DNA from: Siphonodentalium dalli
Taxonomy: Eukaryota; Mollusca; Scaphopoda; Gadilida; Siphonodentaliidae
Assembly (NCBI GenBank): GCA_032622095.1
Contig: CP136067.1
Span: forward strand, 78,578,705-78,642,704
DNA length: 64,000 nucleotides
Direction: 5' to 3'
Shown here: positions 22,880 through 35,645 of the stretch, piece after piece
Layout of the letters: every line of letters begins with the position of its first letter
Position numbering within the stretch: the first letter of the stretch is position 1
The notes under the pieces: model-generated
What the model was told of the DNA's origin: nothing
The model's input: only the letters and a program-made list of their open reading frames with translations
Database searches by the model: none
Made by a program: the position numbers and the translations under genes

Positions 22880-23332
22880 AGGTTACACTGGTGTAAATAA
22901 GGTTCGGAGAGACCTCTAGCGGATGCGGGAGGAATATATAGGAGAGAATAAAATAGACACTGGGCCCTGATTGGTCAATAGCCTTGTGTGCTTTTTGCAT
23001 AAAAAAATCATCACACCTCTTCCCTATGATTTCCCATAGGTAAGATAGCCATTGGCACAGGAATTAACCCTTTGTAGTGAAGTTTGAATTTGTTGGTGTG
23101 GTCTAAAATATGACAGTATTTTTTTATGCGGATCTGACACTAGTTACGAAAACACAAGATTTAAAGGCGAATTCCCTGCTAGACAGATATGATTTTTTTG
23201 TGTAAAAAGTTTCCCGAAATGTCAATTTTTCAGATTAAAAAAAAAAATTGGACCCATGGTTCATATAGCCAACAGCATACGCTAAAACGTTAGCACTGAG
23301 GCCTATGGAAAACATTTACACCAGTGTAACCT
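22880..23332. mobile_element. 453 bp MITE, copy 1
   Basis: Starts AGGTTACACTGGTGTAAA and ends with its exact inverse TTTACACCAGTGTAACCT. The terminal repeat itself contains a nearly palindromic TTACACTGGTGTAA. Identical copies at 24233-24685 and 25586-26038. No coding capacity; superfamily not assigned. Confidence 0.75.
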
Positions 23333-26038
23333 AAAGGGAAAAATGAACTTTTTGGCATTTTTGATTCCTGGGAGTCACTTTAAAGTATTTTAATGCATTT
23401 TTCACAGCCTGGTCTTTCAGTCCAATGAATCTCCCATGCATGGTGTGGCTATTCTTGCTGCTGATGTCTTCTTTCACTTCCATCGGCCAAAAAAATGGTA
23501 TGATTTTTCATAAAAAATGCCAATTTTTCAAGGTATTTTCAAAAAATTTCAAGGTGGTAATTGTCACATGATAATGCAAATTACCCATTACATGAGCATG
23601 TCAATGACACACATACCAATTGTTATAAGAAGCTAATCTAACAAGTATTTTGGATTTTATAGCCAGTGATATACAGATATATATAATAAAAGTGTCTCAT
23701 TTTCACTGGTGGGTATGGCCATTTGAAGGTTAATAGCACTAAAACTTGGACACATTTAAGAAAATGCTTCAGCATTTCAAAGAGAGCATATCTTTGTTCA
23801 ACTAATTCAATATACACCCACATCCAGTTATCTTGGATCACCCTTGCAGACCTGAAAATGTCATATTTTAGTCTTCCATGTGCTGATAAAGTCATGTGCT
23901 TGATGCTCAGCTGATCAGATCTGGACTCAATGACCTCACATCACCAGAAGTTCTCTCATGGAAAGGATCTTGTACAGTCTTCCATAGCTGATCCAAGTTT
24001 GCAACACCAGACCCCAAAAACTGTGTGAAAATGGGGCCTGAATATGACTTGTGGTGGAAAAATGTGCTTTTTTGATGAATAATGTGTTACAGAGAGTGGG
24101 GTTAAATTGTGTGTGATAAATAAAGAACCACAGAAGTGATATTATTTTTGAACACATTTTTTTCATTCATGGGCAATTCTGAAAAAATGTAGGGTGTTAC
24201 AATTATTCCGCGAAAAAGCGGGCTATCGCTTTAGGTTACACTGGTGTAAATAAGGTTCGGAGAGACCTCTAGCGGATGCGGGAGGAATATATAGGAGAGA
24301 ATAAAATAGACACTGGGCCCTGATTGGTCAATAGCCTTGTGTGCTTTTTGCATAAAAAAATCATCACACCTCTTCCCTATGATTTCCCATAGGTAAGATA
24401 GCCATTGGCACAGGAATTAACCCTTTGTAGTGAAGTTTGAATTTGTTGGTGTGGTCTAAAATATGACAGTATTTTTTTATGCGGATCTGACACTAGTTAC
24501 GAAAACACAAGATTTAAAGGCGAATTCCCTGCTAGACAGATATGATTTTTTTGTGTAAAAAGTTTCCCGAAATGTCAATTTTTCAGATTAAAAAAAAAAA
24601 TTGGACCCATGGTTCATATAGCCAACAGCATACGCTAAAACGTTAGCACTGAGGCCTATGGAAAACATTTACACCAGTGTAACCTAAAGGGAAAAATGAA
24701 CTTTTTGGCATTTTTGATTCCTGGGAGTCACTTTAAAGTATTTTAATGCATTTTTCACAGCCTGGTCTTTCAGTCCAATGAATCTCCCATGCATGGTGTG
24801 GCTATTCTTGCTGCTGATGTCTTCTTTCACTTCCATCGGCCAAAAAAATGGTATGATTTTTCATAAAAAATGCCAATTTTTCAAGGTATTTTCAAAAAAT
24901 TTCAAGGTGGTAATTGTCACATGATAATGCAAATTACCCATTACATGAGCATGTCAATGACACACATACCAATTGTTATAAGAAGCTAATCTAACAAGTA
25001 TTTTGGATTTTATAGCCAGTGATATACAGATATATATAATAAAAGTGTCTCATTTTCACTGGTGGGTATGGCCATTTGAAGGTTAATAGCACTAAAACTT
25101 GGACACATTTAAGAAAATGCTTCAGCATTTCAAAGAGAGCATATCTTTGTTCAACTAATTCAATATACACCCACATCCAGTTATCTTGGATCACCCTTGC
25201 AGACCTGAAAATGTCATATTTTAGTCTTCCATGTGCTGATAAAGTCATGTGCTTGATGCTCAGCTGATCAGATCTGGACTCAATGACCTCACATCACCAG
25301 AAGTTCTCTCATGGAAAGGATCTTGTACAGTCTTCCATAGCTGATCCAAGTTTGCAACACCAGACCCCAAAAACTGTGTGAAAATGGGGCCTGAATATGA
25401 CTTGTGGTGGAAAAATGTGCTTTTTTGATGAATAATGTGTTACAGAGAGTGGGGTTAAATTGTGTGTGATAAATAAAGAACCACAGAAGTGATATTATTT
25501 TTGAACACATTTTTTTCATTCATGGGCAATTCTGAAAAAATGTAGGGTGTTACAATTATTCCGCGAAAAAGCGGGCTATCGCTTTAGGTTACACTGGTGT
25601 AAATAAGGTTCGGAGAGACCTCTAGCGGATGCGGGAGGAATATATAGGAGAGAATAAAATAGACACTGGGCCCTGATTGGTCAATAGCCTTGTGTGCTTT
25701 TTGCATAAAAAAATCATCACACCTCTTCCCTATGATTTCCCATAGGTAAGATAGCCATTGGCACAGGAATTAACCCTTTGTAGTGAAGTTTGAATTTGTT
25801 GGTGTGGTCTAAAATATGACAGTATTTTTTTATGCGGATCTGACACTAGTTACGAAAACACAAGATTTAAAGGCGAATTCCCTGCTAGACAGATATGATT
25901 TTTTTGTGTAAAAAGTTTCCCGAAATGTCAATTTTTCAGATTAAAAAAAAAAATTGGACCCATGGTTCATATAGCCAACAGCATACGCTAAAACGTTAGC
26001 ACTGAGGCCTATGGAAAACATTTACACCAGTGTAACCT
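22880..26038. repeat. 1353 bp tandem repeat (MITE plus 0.9 kb passenger), 2.3 units
   Basis: Unit 1 starts at 22880, unit 2 at 24233 and the partial unit 3 at 25586, all at an offset of exactly 1353 bp. I noticed no difference between units 1 and 2. Each unit is a 453 bp MITE followed by 900 bp of unrelated sequence, and unit 3 stops exactly at the end of its MITE. The repeated short ORFs (85 and 76 codons on the minus strand, 63 on the plus) are the same sequence seen twice and show no domain. Confidence 0.9.
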
Positions 26039-26763
26039 TAATGGGGAGTGTATACTAGAGTGATTAGAGTTACCTCGCTAGTATCATTCCAACAAAAGAA
26101 GAAGGTGATGCCTTGGCGAGTGTAATAAGATGCGTAACTCCATTTTGATAAAGAACTCAATGGACATCGTCCGTCATATTATATGTTACAGGACACCAAT
26201 TATTCTCCATTGGGCGCACCTACCAAATTTTAGGAAAAAATCGACAGAAAACACAATTTTGCCCGTCACAAGAATGCATTTATTGGCGGACAATTGGGCG
26301 CTTTAGATCGTTAATCCAATTCTGCAAATTTACAGGGTTGTCCTTTTTTGTCAAACTATTATCTTAAAGGGGCAATTCGGCTTCGTTTGACCAGATCTGG
26401 ACCGAGTTTTCATCATGTCTTAGAGTGCGGTCCATAATGAAACACTAATTTACGCCTACGTCATGCTCAATCCGGACAAATCCGTATATTCGTTCATCTG
26501 GAGTGTCGGGTGCCACAAATGGCGGTATCACATTCATTAAAGGGGCATCCATGGGCCCACAATAGGCCGAAAATGACAATTTTCGGTTTTACAACGAGAT
26601 GCAGAAATGGTATGGGAGGGTTAATATTTAATTTTATTTGACGCCTCATGTGCCTTAATAATCTGTCGTATCGCGTGCTTCAAGCTCCCAATTTGTTTTC
26701 TGAGGATAATGAGCACTGGCTGTGTTACAGAGCAGAAATCTGAAAAAAACGACCATTTCTTGC

Positions 26764-27223
26764 TATAGGTTACAGGACACCAATTATTCTCCATAGGCGA
26801 CAGTGTTAACGTCCGGGGCTATGCTCGATTCCTTGTGAATTCATGAACTTTCTAACCTAGTCAATTTTGAAGAATGACTCATCGGACCCAATTTGACCCA
26901 AAAACATTAATAGGTACGTGTTGGTTTTCCACCTTTAAATTTACCGCTTTTGATACTGCCCTAATTTCGCAGAAAAATTCATCACCAAATTTTCAAACAT
27001 ACCCCCATTAAATGCCAGGTTAATTATTTCACCCACTCTGTATCAATATTCATCTAGGTATAATATTTCCATGGTGGCTTTGATTTTTTCTTGTTTTTGC
27101 ATTAATTTTATCCCAATCATAATCAACCATTCAGCTGCCAGATGTGATTTTATGCTGGCTTGAGTGTGGGTGACAGCACACCAAAGGGGATTTTTTTGTA
27201 TAATTGGTGTACTATAACCTATA
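26764..27223. mobile_element. 460 bp MITE with TATAGGTTA termini
   Basis: The left end TATAGGTTACAGGACACC and right end GGTGTACTATAACCTATA are inverse copies with few mismatches over about 26 bp; TA duplication is likely. A second left-end-like segment (GTTACAGGACACCAATTATT) lies near 26185-26210. The sequence at 26791-26812 is identical to 22 bp at the edge of the D repeats in reverse orientation, so the families share a module. Confidence 0.6.
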
Positions 27224-29514
27224 ATTCTGCTCGCTCACATACTGTTTGATACTGGAATTACCGATTGTAACTCAAGTTGGATGTTTTAAAACCAAAACTC
27301 ACTGAAGTTCCACAGCTGTCAATCAAATAATTATTAGGATATATTTTCTATCAATCAGAGACTGAGCCGATCGCTTGCTGCTATATATGACAATGCTGTT
27401 TTCGCCCTAATTTTGATAGTCGCGCATACTTTCATTGTTGATTTGCCTACATCATACAACTGTTTTGTTGTCAAATCATAACATAAATGTTGGAAATTTA
27501 GTCATGGTTATAACACTGTTTTGCAGAAATATTCCCAGACCCATGGACCGATTTCCCCCAAATTTGTTGTGGTGACTCGGGGATAACCGGGCGAATGTTA
27601 TAACGGCGTTACCTTAAAAAAAAAAAATTTGTTAAATGTTAAAAAACGAACATGGATCCCAAATTATGTCTACGTTATTTGGAAGGAGCTATAAGATAGG
27701 GATATAAACACACGCGATATCAATATACCTACTTCATATGCTATGAAAAATACGATCACATGGTCACAGCCATTTTCCATCTTTCGCGCATCAGTGAAAT
27801 AAACGCTCTTTAGTTCTACCATATCAGGAATAGACTAACACGGTTTTCTGTATGAGGGTACCTTTATGGTGTAATCAACTCATTCTACAGTTTTGATCGT
27901 AGATATTTGAAACTTTAGAGTATTGTTACCCACATATTGGAGATGTGCAACATGTATATAGATGACGGAAAAATTATTTCATTACGGAATTATTAACCCT
28001 TTCGACTTAGAACATTTCAACATTTTTTTTTAATTTCTTTAACAAAGCGGCGTCGACTTGCCACGTTTTCGGGGGACACTGTGGTCGGCTGACCTTTTAT
28101 TAGTTATTATTTTTCATTACCTCAATGCGTCTGTTGTGACATATTTGTAATGAAAGGGAATTTTTATACATACTGCATATGCCACGGACAAACCTATTCA
28201 AGTAATGGATTAACAATTTCTTGAAATGAAACATGTGCTTAATTACTGTTATATATAAAACTTGAAACTGTATGGAAAATACTGATACAACTATATAATT
28301 ACAACTACTTTCGTTTTGGTCGAAATGCGGGCATTTGATTGGTCGAGATGCTAGCACGTGACCTGATCTATCAGTGCATAGACGTTGCATTAGACGAGTC
28401 ACATCACGTATAGTGACACTTTAAGAAAAATGGGCAAGTCTATAAGCGTCGCCCCACACGACGTCCCTGGATGACGCGAAAGCGCGGAACGAGAATTCCA
28501 TTAGAATTTCAAACAACTCGAAAACTCAATGCTAGAAACATTTGAACAAGTAGTTGATGTCTATATTGCATGTTTCTGCTTATTACGGACAATATACGAT
28601 ACTTATGTCTGTTCATTTCAGCCGTATTCATGTTTTTGTAACGCTCGACTGAACACTGAAAAGTTTGTGCCGCGTTTTTCATTTGTCCAATTTTCGAAAA
28701 AGCGTCTATGACGATAGTTACTGCTGTGAACACAACACAACTTATCATGAATCAGGCTGATCAACATGGCAAATTTTATTGGAGATAAATAAAATGTGTT
28801 ACCCGATTACAACCCTTTTAACACTTTTCAGCTTCATAACAATGCTAATGACATGACCTTTGTCACGAGTACATTAGATATGATCAGGGCATTTGTTTAC
28901 AAATTACATCGGCCATCGGGCTGGAGTCTGGACTGGTCTGGAGTTAATAATTTTACCGGAGATCGCGGATTCGACTCTATGTGTGTTGATAATTATTGGG
29001 TTGTTATTGAGTCATTTTAAACGTAAATCGTAGCCAAACAAGTAATTCTTTTTATCATGTCGAGTATAGTAAGATGCGTAACTCCATTCTGATAATGAAC
29101 TCCATGGACCTCACGTAATCTTATCCACTGTTTGATACTCGAATTCCATATTGCAACTCGAGTTGAATGTTAAACGGACAAATTGTTTCTTCTAATTTGG
29201 AATACGATAGGTTTACAAATGTACATGAAATATTGATATACCGGCTTCATATACTTGCCATGTTATGGCCACTTTCCAGCTATTTCAAATTTTTCGCATA
29301 GAAGTGAAACAAGCGCTCATTATTTTTACCATATCTTTTCTGTTCCGTGCATTGACCAAGTCTTTTCGGACCACAACAGCTTAGGATATCGGTTGGGTTG
29401 AATCGAGTGCCCTCCCGCAGAGTCGGACTGGGCCAAAAAAACGGCCAGGGAAATGAATATAATACCGGCCCATCTGCCGAAGGCAATTGCCGAGGCGCTG
29501 ATTGCCGAGTGGGG
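27224..29514. other. Unassigned region
   Basis: No supportable gene. 27224-27295 and 29068-29190 share ACTGTTTGATACT.GAATT and a following AACTCGAGTTG-like segment, an old dispersed repeat. 27797-27840 and 29311-29345 hold isolated AAACGCTCTTTA/ACCATAT words typical of MITE family K. 27530-27610 carries a minus-strand piece of repeat P. Confidence 0.4.
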
Positions 29515-29960
29515 GAGGGTCTCTGTTCGGGGGGTGTCCACCTTGGGAAATTCCAACTGCACCCTCCCCTTGAATCAGAATCAGACCAAATACATGTTTT
29601 TGCATAATTCCATTTGCACCCCCACCATGCACCTCAGTGCTCAGGCCTAATAGCCTATATATTTATAAACCATGGTTCTATATATTCCCGGTATGAGACA
29701 ATTCAGATATTTTTACCTGAAAAATTGCATAAATTCTAACATCTAGCGGTCTAACTCCAGACAAATGCACACGGCTACGGACAAGAGACCAGGACACACC
29801 GGGCTATCCATGGTTGTTCGGTCCGGGGTGAGAACATTTTGAAAACTATACAAGAAAATCGCTAATCCTAGCATCTAGACTGGCTTCAACTGAAGCGTTC
29901 AGGACTATTGTGTTGGAAATTTCAATTGGGGGAGGGTCCAGGAGAGGTGCGTGGGATTTT
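29515..29960. repeat. Dispersed repeat R1, copy 2
   Basis: Diverged second copy of the repeat at 11155-11480 (same ordered blocks). The several 60-120 codon ORFs overlapping on both strands at 29280-30377 show no domain. Confidence 0.5.
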
Positions 29961-30549
29961 TTTGGGGATTTACAGCTGGGAGCTAGTTATATACCGTTAC
30001 AATCTCGATATTAACGGGGTCTTTGCGTGGTGTTATATGATGCTGACAAGTTCATTAAACGACAAAATTACGATTAGCCCATTAGGCTGGTTAAACAACA
30101 CATGTGGCGGCCCACGTCGGTTTCATTTGCGGCTCAACCACATATACCCCCCCCCCCAAACCGTAAAAAAACCCTCGGATTCTCGCTTGATAGAAAATCA
30201 CGTGCAATTTACCCGGTCTCCCGATCGGCCAGTCCGCCTCTGCCCTCCCGTTACTTATCTATAACAGATTTTACTCCAGAATCGTGGGCGGCAGTTATCT
30301 TGATTGCATGTCTCCGGGTTAGGACAAATGGAAGCTTTGTGCATACGAACATAGAGAGCAGCTTTACCCAAGCATGATACTATAGTGAAAACGAAGGACT
30401 ATTCACTATGGTTATATATATCTTTATATAGTCAAAGAGTCACAATAAATGTATAGCATGAGATAGTTCAACATGGCTGCTGGTTCGGTTGGATTCTGTT
30501 CTTGGTCTCATTTGAGAGAGCCTTCTTCATCCGGGTAATCGGGAATTAC

Positions 30550-30990
30550 GTCACGACCGGTGTGTTCGATTCCTACTCCGGCCATGCCCGGATTCGGCGA
30601 TCTCTACACTCCCCCACGCTTTATAGAATACAGCCCTGGGTTTTCCGTTCTGTCACATTTTCGTAGCCTGATGTTTCTGCCTCGTTATCGAATCATGGCT
30701 TTTTCCTCTTTTGAGAAGATCTTTGTGATGCTGTGTGCAGCTGCTTCAATGACAGTTCGGGTAAAGTCTTCAAAATGATCGGTCAGAATTGTTTTGAAAT
30801 TTCGACAAAATCATCAGACAATTCTGATTGGCAGTCATTTGGATAGCTGCATGCCAATTTGCTTGCGTAAAGTTCCGAAATTGCGCTGATCGTCAGTATC
30901 TATGTTGGGATTCTAAAATGATTGGGAAGTGATCGCTGCCATGTGTGTCAGGGGTAACATTCCAGCAGAAATCGGGGAAACATGCATGTT
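30550..30990 (-). pseudogene. Non-LTR retrotransposon fragment: end of the APE-type endonuclease
   Basis: Read on the minus strand, 30920-30955 encodes DTHGSDHFPII, the C-terminal signature of the APE-type endonuclease of Jockey/CR1-like retrotransposons. After a frameshift or two, a typical linker with an ANW motif and an EAAAHSI-like helix follows before the frame is lost at about 30600. This is a decayed internal piece without the reverse transcriptase. It abuts the foldback structure at 31073. Endonuclease nicking of target DNA is the known family role; this copy cannot encode it. Confidence 0.6.
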
Positions 30991-32589
30991 AAAGACAAGG
31001 CAATAGCAGGGTCATGGGTGTAAGAATGTTTTAGAACCATCTCGCGGTCACCAACGGAGTTCTCCACAGAGCAGGCACATTAGGTTTCACTACGGAAAAA
31101 AATAGGGGAAAGCTGAATTTTTCAGGGATTAATAAGGACATGTTTATGAACAACTTGGCAAAAGTCCCCTAGAATCCGAGTTGAGCTTTTTGAGATATCA
31201 TGATTTTTCGTAATGGTGCAAATTCTGACGAAATTTCATTAGACCATATGCGAATGCTGTCATATGTAGGCTAATTTATGGACTTAATCTTCACAAATAC
31301 CCGTCCACCATGGAGCAGATATGCGTAATTGATACTAGAGCTTACTAACAGTCGATATTCCATAATTGTGATGACATTTATTGCCGAAGAGAGCCTATAA
31401 ATCGCATGGTGATTCAAAATTTTCATAACAAAAGAGGGCGAGTAAAGATATTCAGACGACAATGAGCTAAAATATGAACCATTATTCTAGAACAGTGGTT
31501 AATTCAGAAAAGTAAATTGATAAGATATATCGAACCATCACAGCCATTAAGATTGTATAGCCGGAAACATAACACTACCCCCTAAAACGTACGCCATGGC
31601 TTTGAGTGTCTGAAAGGCAAAAATACCACATAATAGTCCTGGCGTTTGGCGTAACAATTGTGCAGATGGGGATAACACTATGAAACTTGTCACATATGTT
31701 CCTTATACACTATTAATCATTTTCAGATGTGTAGACATCGCGGCAGGTCCTTCCTTGGCAACGGTTGCTAGGTAACTATCCCACATCGAATAAATACAAA
31801 TATGACTGATATTATGGCAGTTTTAACAATCTAACCTACGTCATGCAGCATTTTTACGGTGATATTAGTTGTTGTTAGAGTGGATCTGGTTGGAAAATTA
31901 CCATAGTTCTTACTTACAGGGGTGGTAATGGTTGCTAGGGACATACCCGAAATCGAAAAATGCCGAGCTGACTGATATTATGGTAGTTTTTACAAACTAA
32001 TATAAACTACGTCATTATCATTTTATGGTGAAACAATTGTAATAGTTATTGTTAGTGTGGGTTCGACTTTAAAAATTACTATATATTTCTGGTAACGGTT
32101 GCTAGGGACATAACAGACATCGAAAAATGCACACATGACTGATATTATGGTAGTGTTAACAAATTAAACTACGTCATGTAATATTTGTATATTGAAAACA
32201 ATTATTATAATTGTTGTTAGTGTGAACATGTCATTACGTTGCCGCATTCGTTACCTCACGGGTGGTGTAATGGTTGCTATGGACATATCCACCTTTGAAA
32301 ACATACCATATGTATGAGTTTCTGGTAATTTAACTGATATAACTGTTTCATAATATGGTATGAGTTTCGGGAAATTTGCATGATATAATTGTTTCATAAT
32401 ATGCCATATTATGCTTATATTGACAATAATGCATAACCAAAGGTTGTAGTGTTGTGTACGGATGCATGCTCGTGTGATTCTCGTGTGACAAATTGGTATT
32501 GAGGTTTCATTGTTGCTAGGTAACCACCTACTATTGACAAATCTTCAATGCATACATCATTATAGTCACCTGTTTATTAGCACTATTTA

Positions 32590-33420
32590 AACTTGCCTGG
32601 GTCTTTGGTGTAGATATATCACGTATAAGGGGTGGGTCCATATCCTACATAGAGACAGACACCTTCTTATGCCTGGGTACAATGCTATTTGGCATACATA
32701 TATCGGCCTTGGTCCACGGTCTACACGTATGAGTATGTGTCCATGGCCAACCTACAGTGCCATATGTGTATGGGCTATTTATAAGGGCCCCCATCCTTAA
32801 CTTTCATATGTGTGGGCATCGGTCCAATATCTATATATTGTCTGTCACAAAACTGTCCCATATGTTAATACAATTTTTTAGGGTCCCGAATTCATGGTGT
32901 ACTAATGTATTGTGCATCGGACTTGGTCTATGGTATCTGAGTACATGGTCTATCTGTGGGCACTTGGGTATTTGCACCATGTAACAGTGTTATGGCCATG
33001 GTCATAGATATCATACATGTATTATGGGCTGGGTCCATCGCCATAGAGTATACTATTGTATTTCTATAACACGGCATCGCTCCACTGCGGCCCCGGGGAG
33101 CAGGTATAACCAGCCGATCATCGCGGTTAAATGGTGTATGTCAATATATAATGGCTTATATGAAGCGGTCTGGTTCATGGACTATACATATTCTACGTCC
33201 ATAGTCTATATGTATGGACATGGGTCCTGTGACTATATATGTGCCTGGGTCCTAACCTATCTATTGTAGGCTAGGCCCGTGGCTAACATATTTGTGGCTG
33301 ACCCTATGCTCTTCATATATAATAGAGTGGGTCCTTGACTTACATTATACATCTATAGCTGTGTGGCTCTATGGCTTATATAACTAGTATGGCCATGTCT
33401 CATATTAAATATAAGCAACA
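32590..33420. repeat. Degenerate minisatellite at the centre of the foldback
   Basis: Words of the types TATATGTGTGGGC, GGGTCCATGG and GGTCTATAT recur in irregular order at roughly 40-60 bp intervals. Individual copies differ strongly. ORFs here (32757-32984, 33024-33269) reflect the repeat. Confidence 0.5.
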
Positions 33421-34026
33421 ACTTTTCAACTCTCACTTTGAATTCCCGATATCTGAACTGATGGAGCATAACGGATACTTGTACCCATATGAAAACTAAA
33501 TTTGTAGCAACATTCTCGTTAGGCTCACACTAACAACATTTATAATTGTTTTCACAATAAAAACGCTAATACTACCATAATATCAGTCATATGTGCATTT
33601 TTGTATTTCGGGTATGACCCTGGCAGCAGTTACCACTCATCTAAGTAAGAATTATAAGGTATTTTTTCAGCCAGCTTAACACTAACAACAACTATTATAA
33701 TTGTTAAAATTGCTATTAGGTATAGTTTAGTTTGTTAAAGCTAACATAATATCAGTCATATGTGCATTTTTAGATTGTGTGTGTGTGTGCGTACCTAGCA
33801 ACCGTCACCCCTTGTAAGTAAGAAATATGGTAATTTGTCAGTCAGGTCAAAACTGACAACAATTATTTTCACCATAAAAATGCTACACGGCGTAGTTTAG
33901 TTTGTTAGAACACATATAATATCAGTCATATGTATTCATCCGATTTCGGGTAGTTGGCTAGCAACCGTTGCTAAGAAGAACCTGTCGCAAATGTCGACAC
34001 ATGTGAAAATGAGCAGTAGTGTATAA

Positions 34027-35108
34027 GGGTGGATACACACATGCATGTAATCTCTGTAAATATCGTGTATTTGGCGTTTTACATGGATCATACACACCGT
34101 GTAATATGTGTCCGCTGACAACCCAATCATTGCGACTGTGTTTGACCACAGTGAGTTAAACTCTGAACCGCTGAAGAGCCGTTGACTGGGACGAAGTCGT
34201 CAGGCCGCTTAAAATAATTATTCGCGCGATAACTCAAATGGTCGACGTTCTGTTTAAATCATTGTCAGTCTTCTATTGATGTTAATACCAGTGATTGCCT
34301 CTTCCACAACGCAGGGAGCTATGACCCCCCAACATGCAGCTATTTTATCCCAGAAGCTACCGAATTCACAATTGCATGTATACACAAAATTTACAACTAT
34401 GGAATATTTAAGTAAAACATTATATTGTAATTATTGCCCAGATAATTCCGGCTGATACATTCAATTAACTCCCTTAGTTATTGGAAGCTTTCGAGAACCA
34501 GCCCCTCCCCCAATCATGGATTATGGTCAAAAATGTTATAATTCAAGCTTGTGACAGTTAGGAGCTTGTTCAACCTTTGGCTTGAGAAACATATATATAA
34601 ATGGTGGGGGGAGGGTGTCACTCTTTTTAATTTCAACGCTGTACCTGCATTATTTTTTGGCGCTATAATGAATATTTGCAATCCCAATTGAGGTATGTTA
34701 TCACATGAGCTCGCTCTCAAATTATCAGAGAAATCTCAACAATTATCCTATAAAATAATTCTGCATATTTTATTTTTGTTTTGGATGACCCTGTTTCCAA
34801 GAAATGACAGAAACAAATCAAGTATAAAATCGACCGGCTCTAATCCACTTTTCGAAATGAATTATAACTCGTGAAAAACAGCAACATATATCAGACAAGA
34901 ATTACCCATTTCGGCATCCACGAAAGAAGACATGTTTATGACTGGCCTGAAATGTCTTGATGGCAGTTTGTTTGATAATGGCTTATAACTACTCACTGGT
35001 GAAATTGACCTCTCGCGCGGAGGTGATTAATTTTGTCAATTATTGGTGTGGCCATGTAAAATACATGTATTTTACATACAGACATTACATGCATGTGTGT
35101 ATCCACCC
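34027..35108 (-). mobile_element. Element A: 1082 bp non-autonomous PIF/Harbinger-like transposon
   Basis: The ends are inverse copies: GGGTGGATACACACATGCAT at the left and ATGCATGTGTGTATCCACCC at the right. The flanks are TAA on both sides (34024-34026 and 35109-35111). The uninterrupted left arm of the surrounding foldback (31691-31712) shows the empty site with one TAA, proving a 3 bp duplication. TWA 3 bp duplications are characteristic of PIF/Harbinger, hence the class inference. Internal sequence is non-coding and is homologous, on the opposite strand, to element B at 51674-55731. Confidence 0.8.
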
Positions 35109-35645
35109 TAAGGAACATATGTGCAAAGGTTCATGCTTTTATCACCCTTTTCACAGTTGGTGTGTTTTCTACAACAAGCACTTGGACTAGCGGAAGAGCA
35201 AAATGTGACGAGAGCCAGTTTAGGGGGTAGAGTTATGTTTTTACAAGTATTGACCACTTATCATAGGTATAGTTACTAATTCCGCATATTATATTGCAGC
35301 AGTGATGTCTGTGCAGTTTTTAAAACAAATTGCTTGCGCCTACGTAATGAATAGCCCGAGAAATTTGACATCGAATAGGACAGTTTTTGGGTCACTGTGT
35401 TATTTTATGCCATATATGCGAAATTAATTCAAATCCTCCCGTTGAATTTGTATCTCTGGTTCGAGAAATGTGTATTGAACAAGTTTTTTTTTATGGAAAA
35501 AATTGGTTAACTCCGAAAGCTCAACTCCGATTTTAGGGGACTTTTCGTGACGCATCCGCGATTTTAGGGCCTAAATAATATTTTTTTAAATCAGCTTTCC
35601 CCTATCTATTTCCTTACTTTCCCCTTTCGCGCCTAATGTGCCTGG

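Larger units (their letters stand above)
31073..35645. mobile_element. Large foldback structure (inverted arms around a central minisatellite)
   Basis: The left arm (31073-about 32540) and right arm (about 33480-35645) are diverged inverse copies. Matching landmarks from outside inward are CAGGCACATTAGG; ATAGGGGAAAGCTGA; AAGTCCCCTAGAATC; AAACATAACACTACCCCCTAAA; CACATATGTTCCTTATACAC; GCAACGGTTGCTAG; and ACTGATATTATGG. The inner parts of both arms contain three tandem units of about 168 bp each (ACTGATATTATGG at about 31805, 31970 and 32139; inverse at about 33576, 33750 and 33917). The right arm is interrupted by element A. This architecture resembles foldback transposons; no transposase ORF is present. 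Confidence 0.7.

Noticed and set aside
23638-25519. Paired identical ORFs taken as a gene family
   Set aside because: They are one sequence seen twice because of the 1353 bp tandem duplication; too short and without motifs.
29398-30377. Several 65-118 codon ORFs around 29.4-30.4 kb as genes
   Set aside because: Overlap on both strands, lie in a dispersed repeat and GC-richer patches, and lack any motif.
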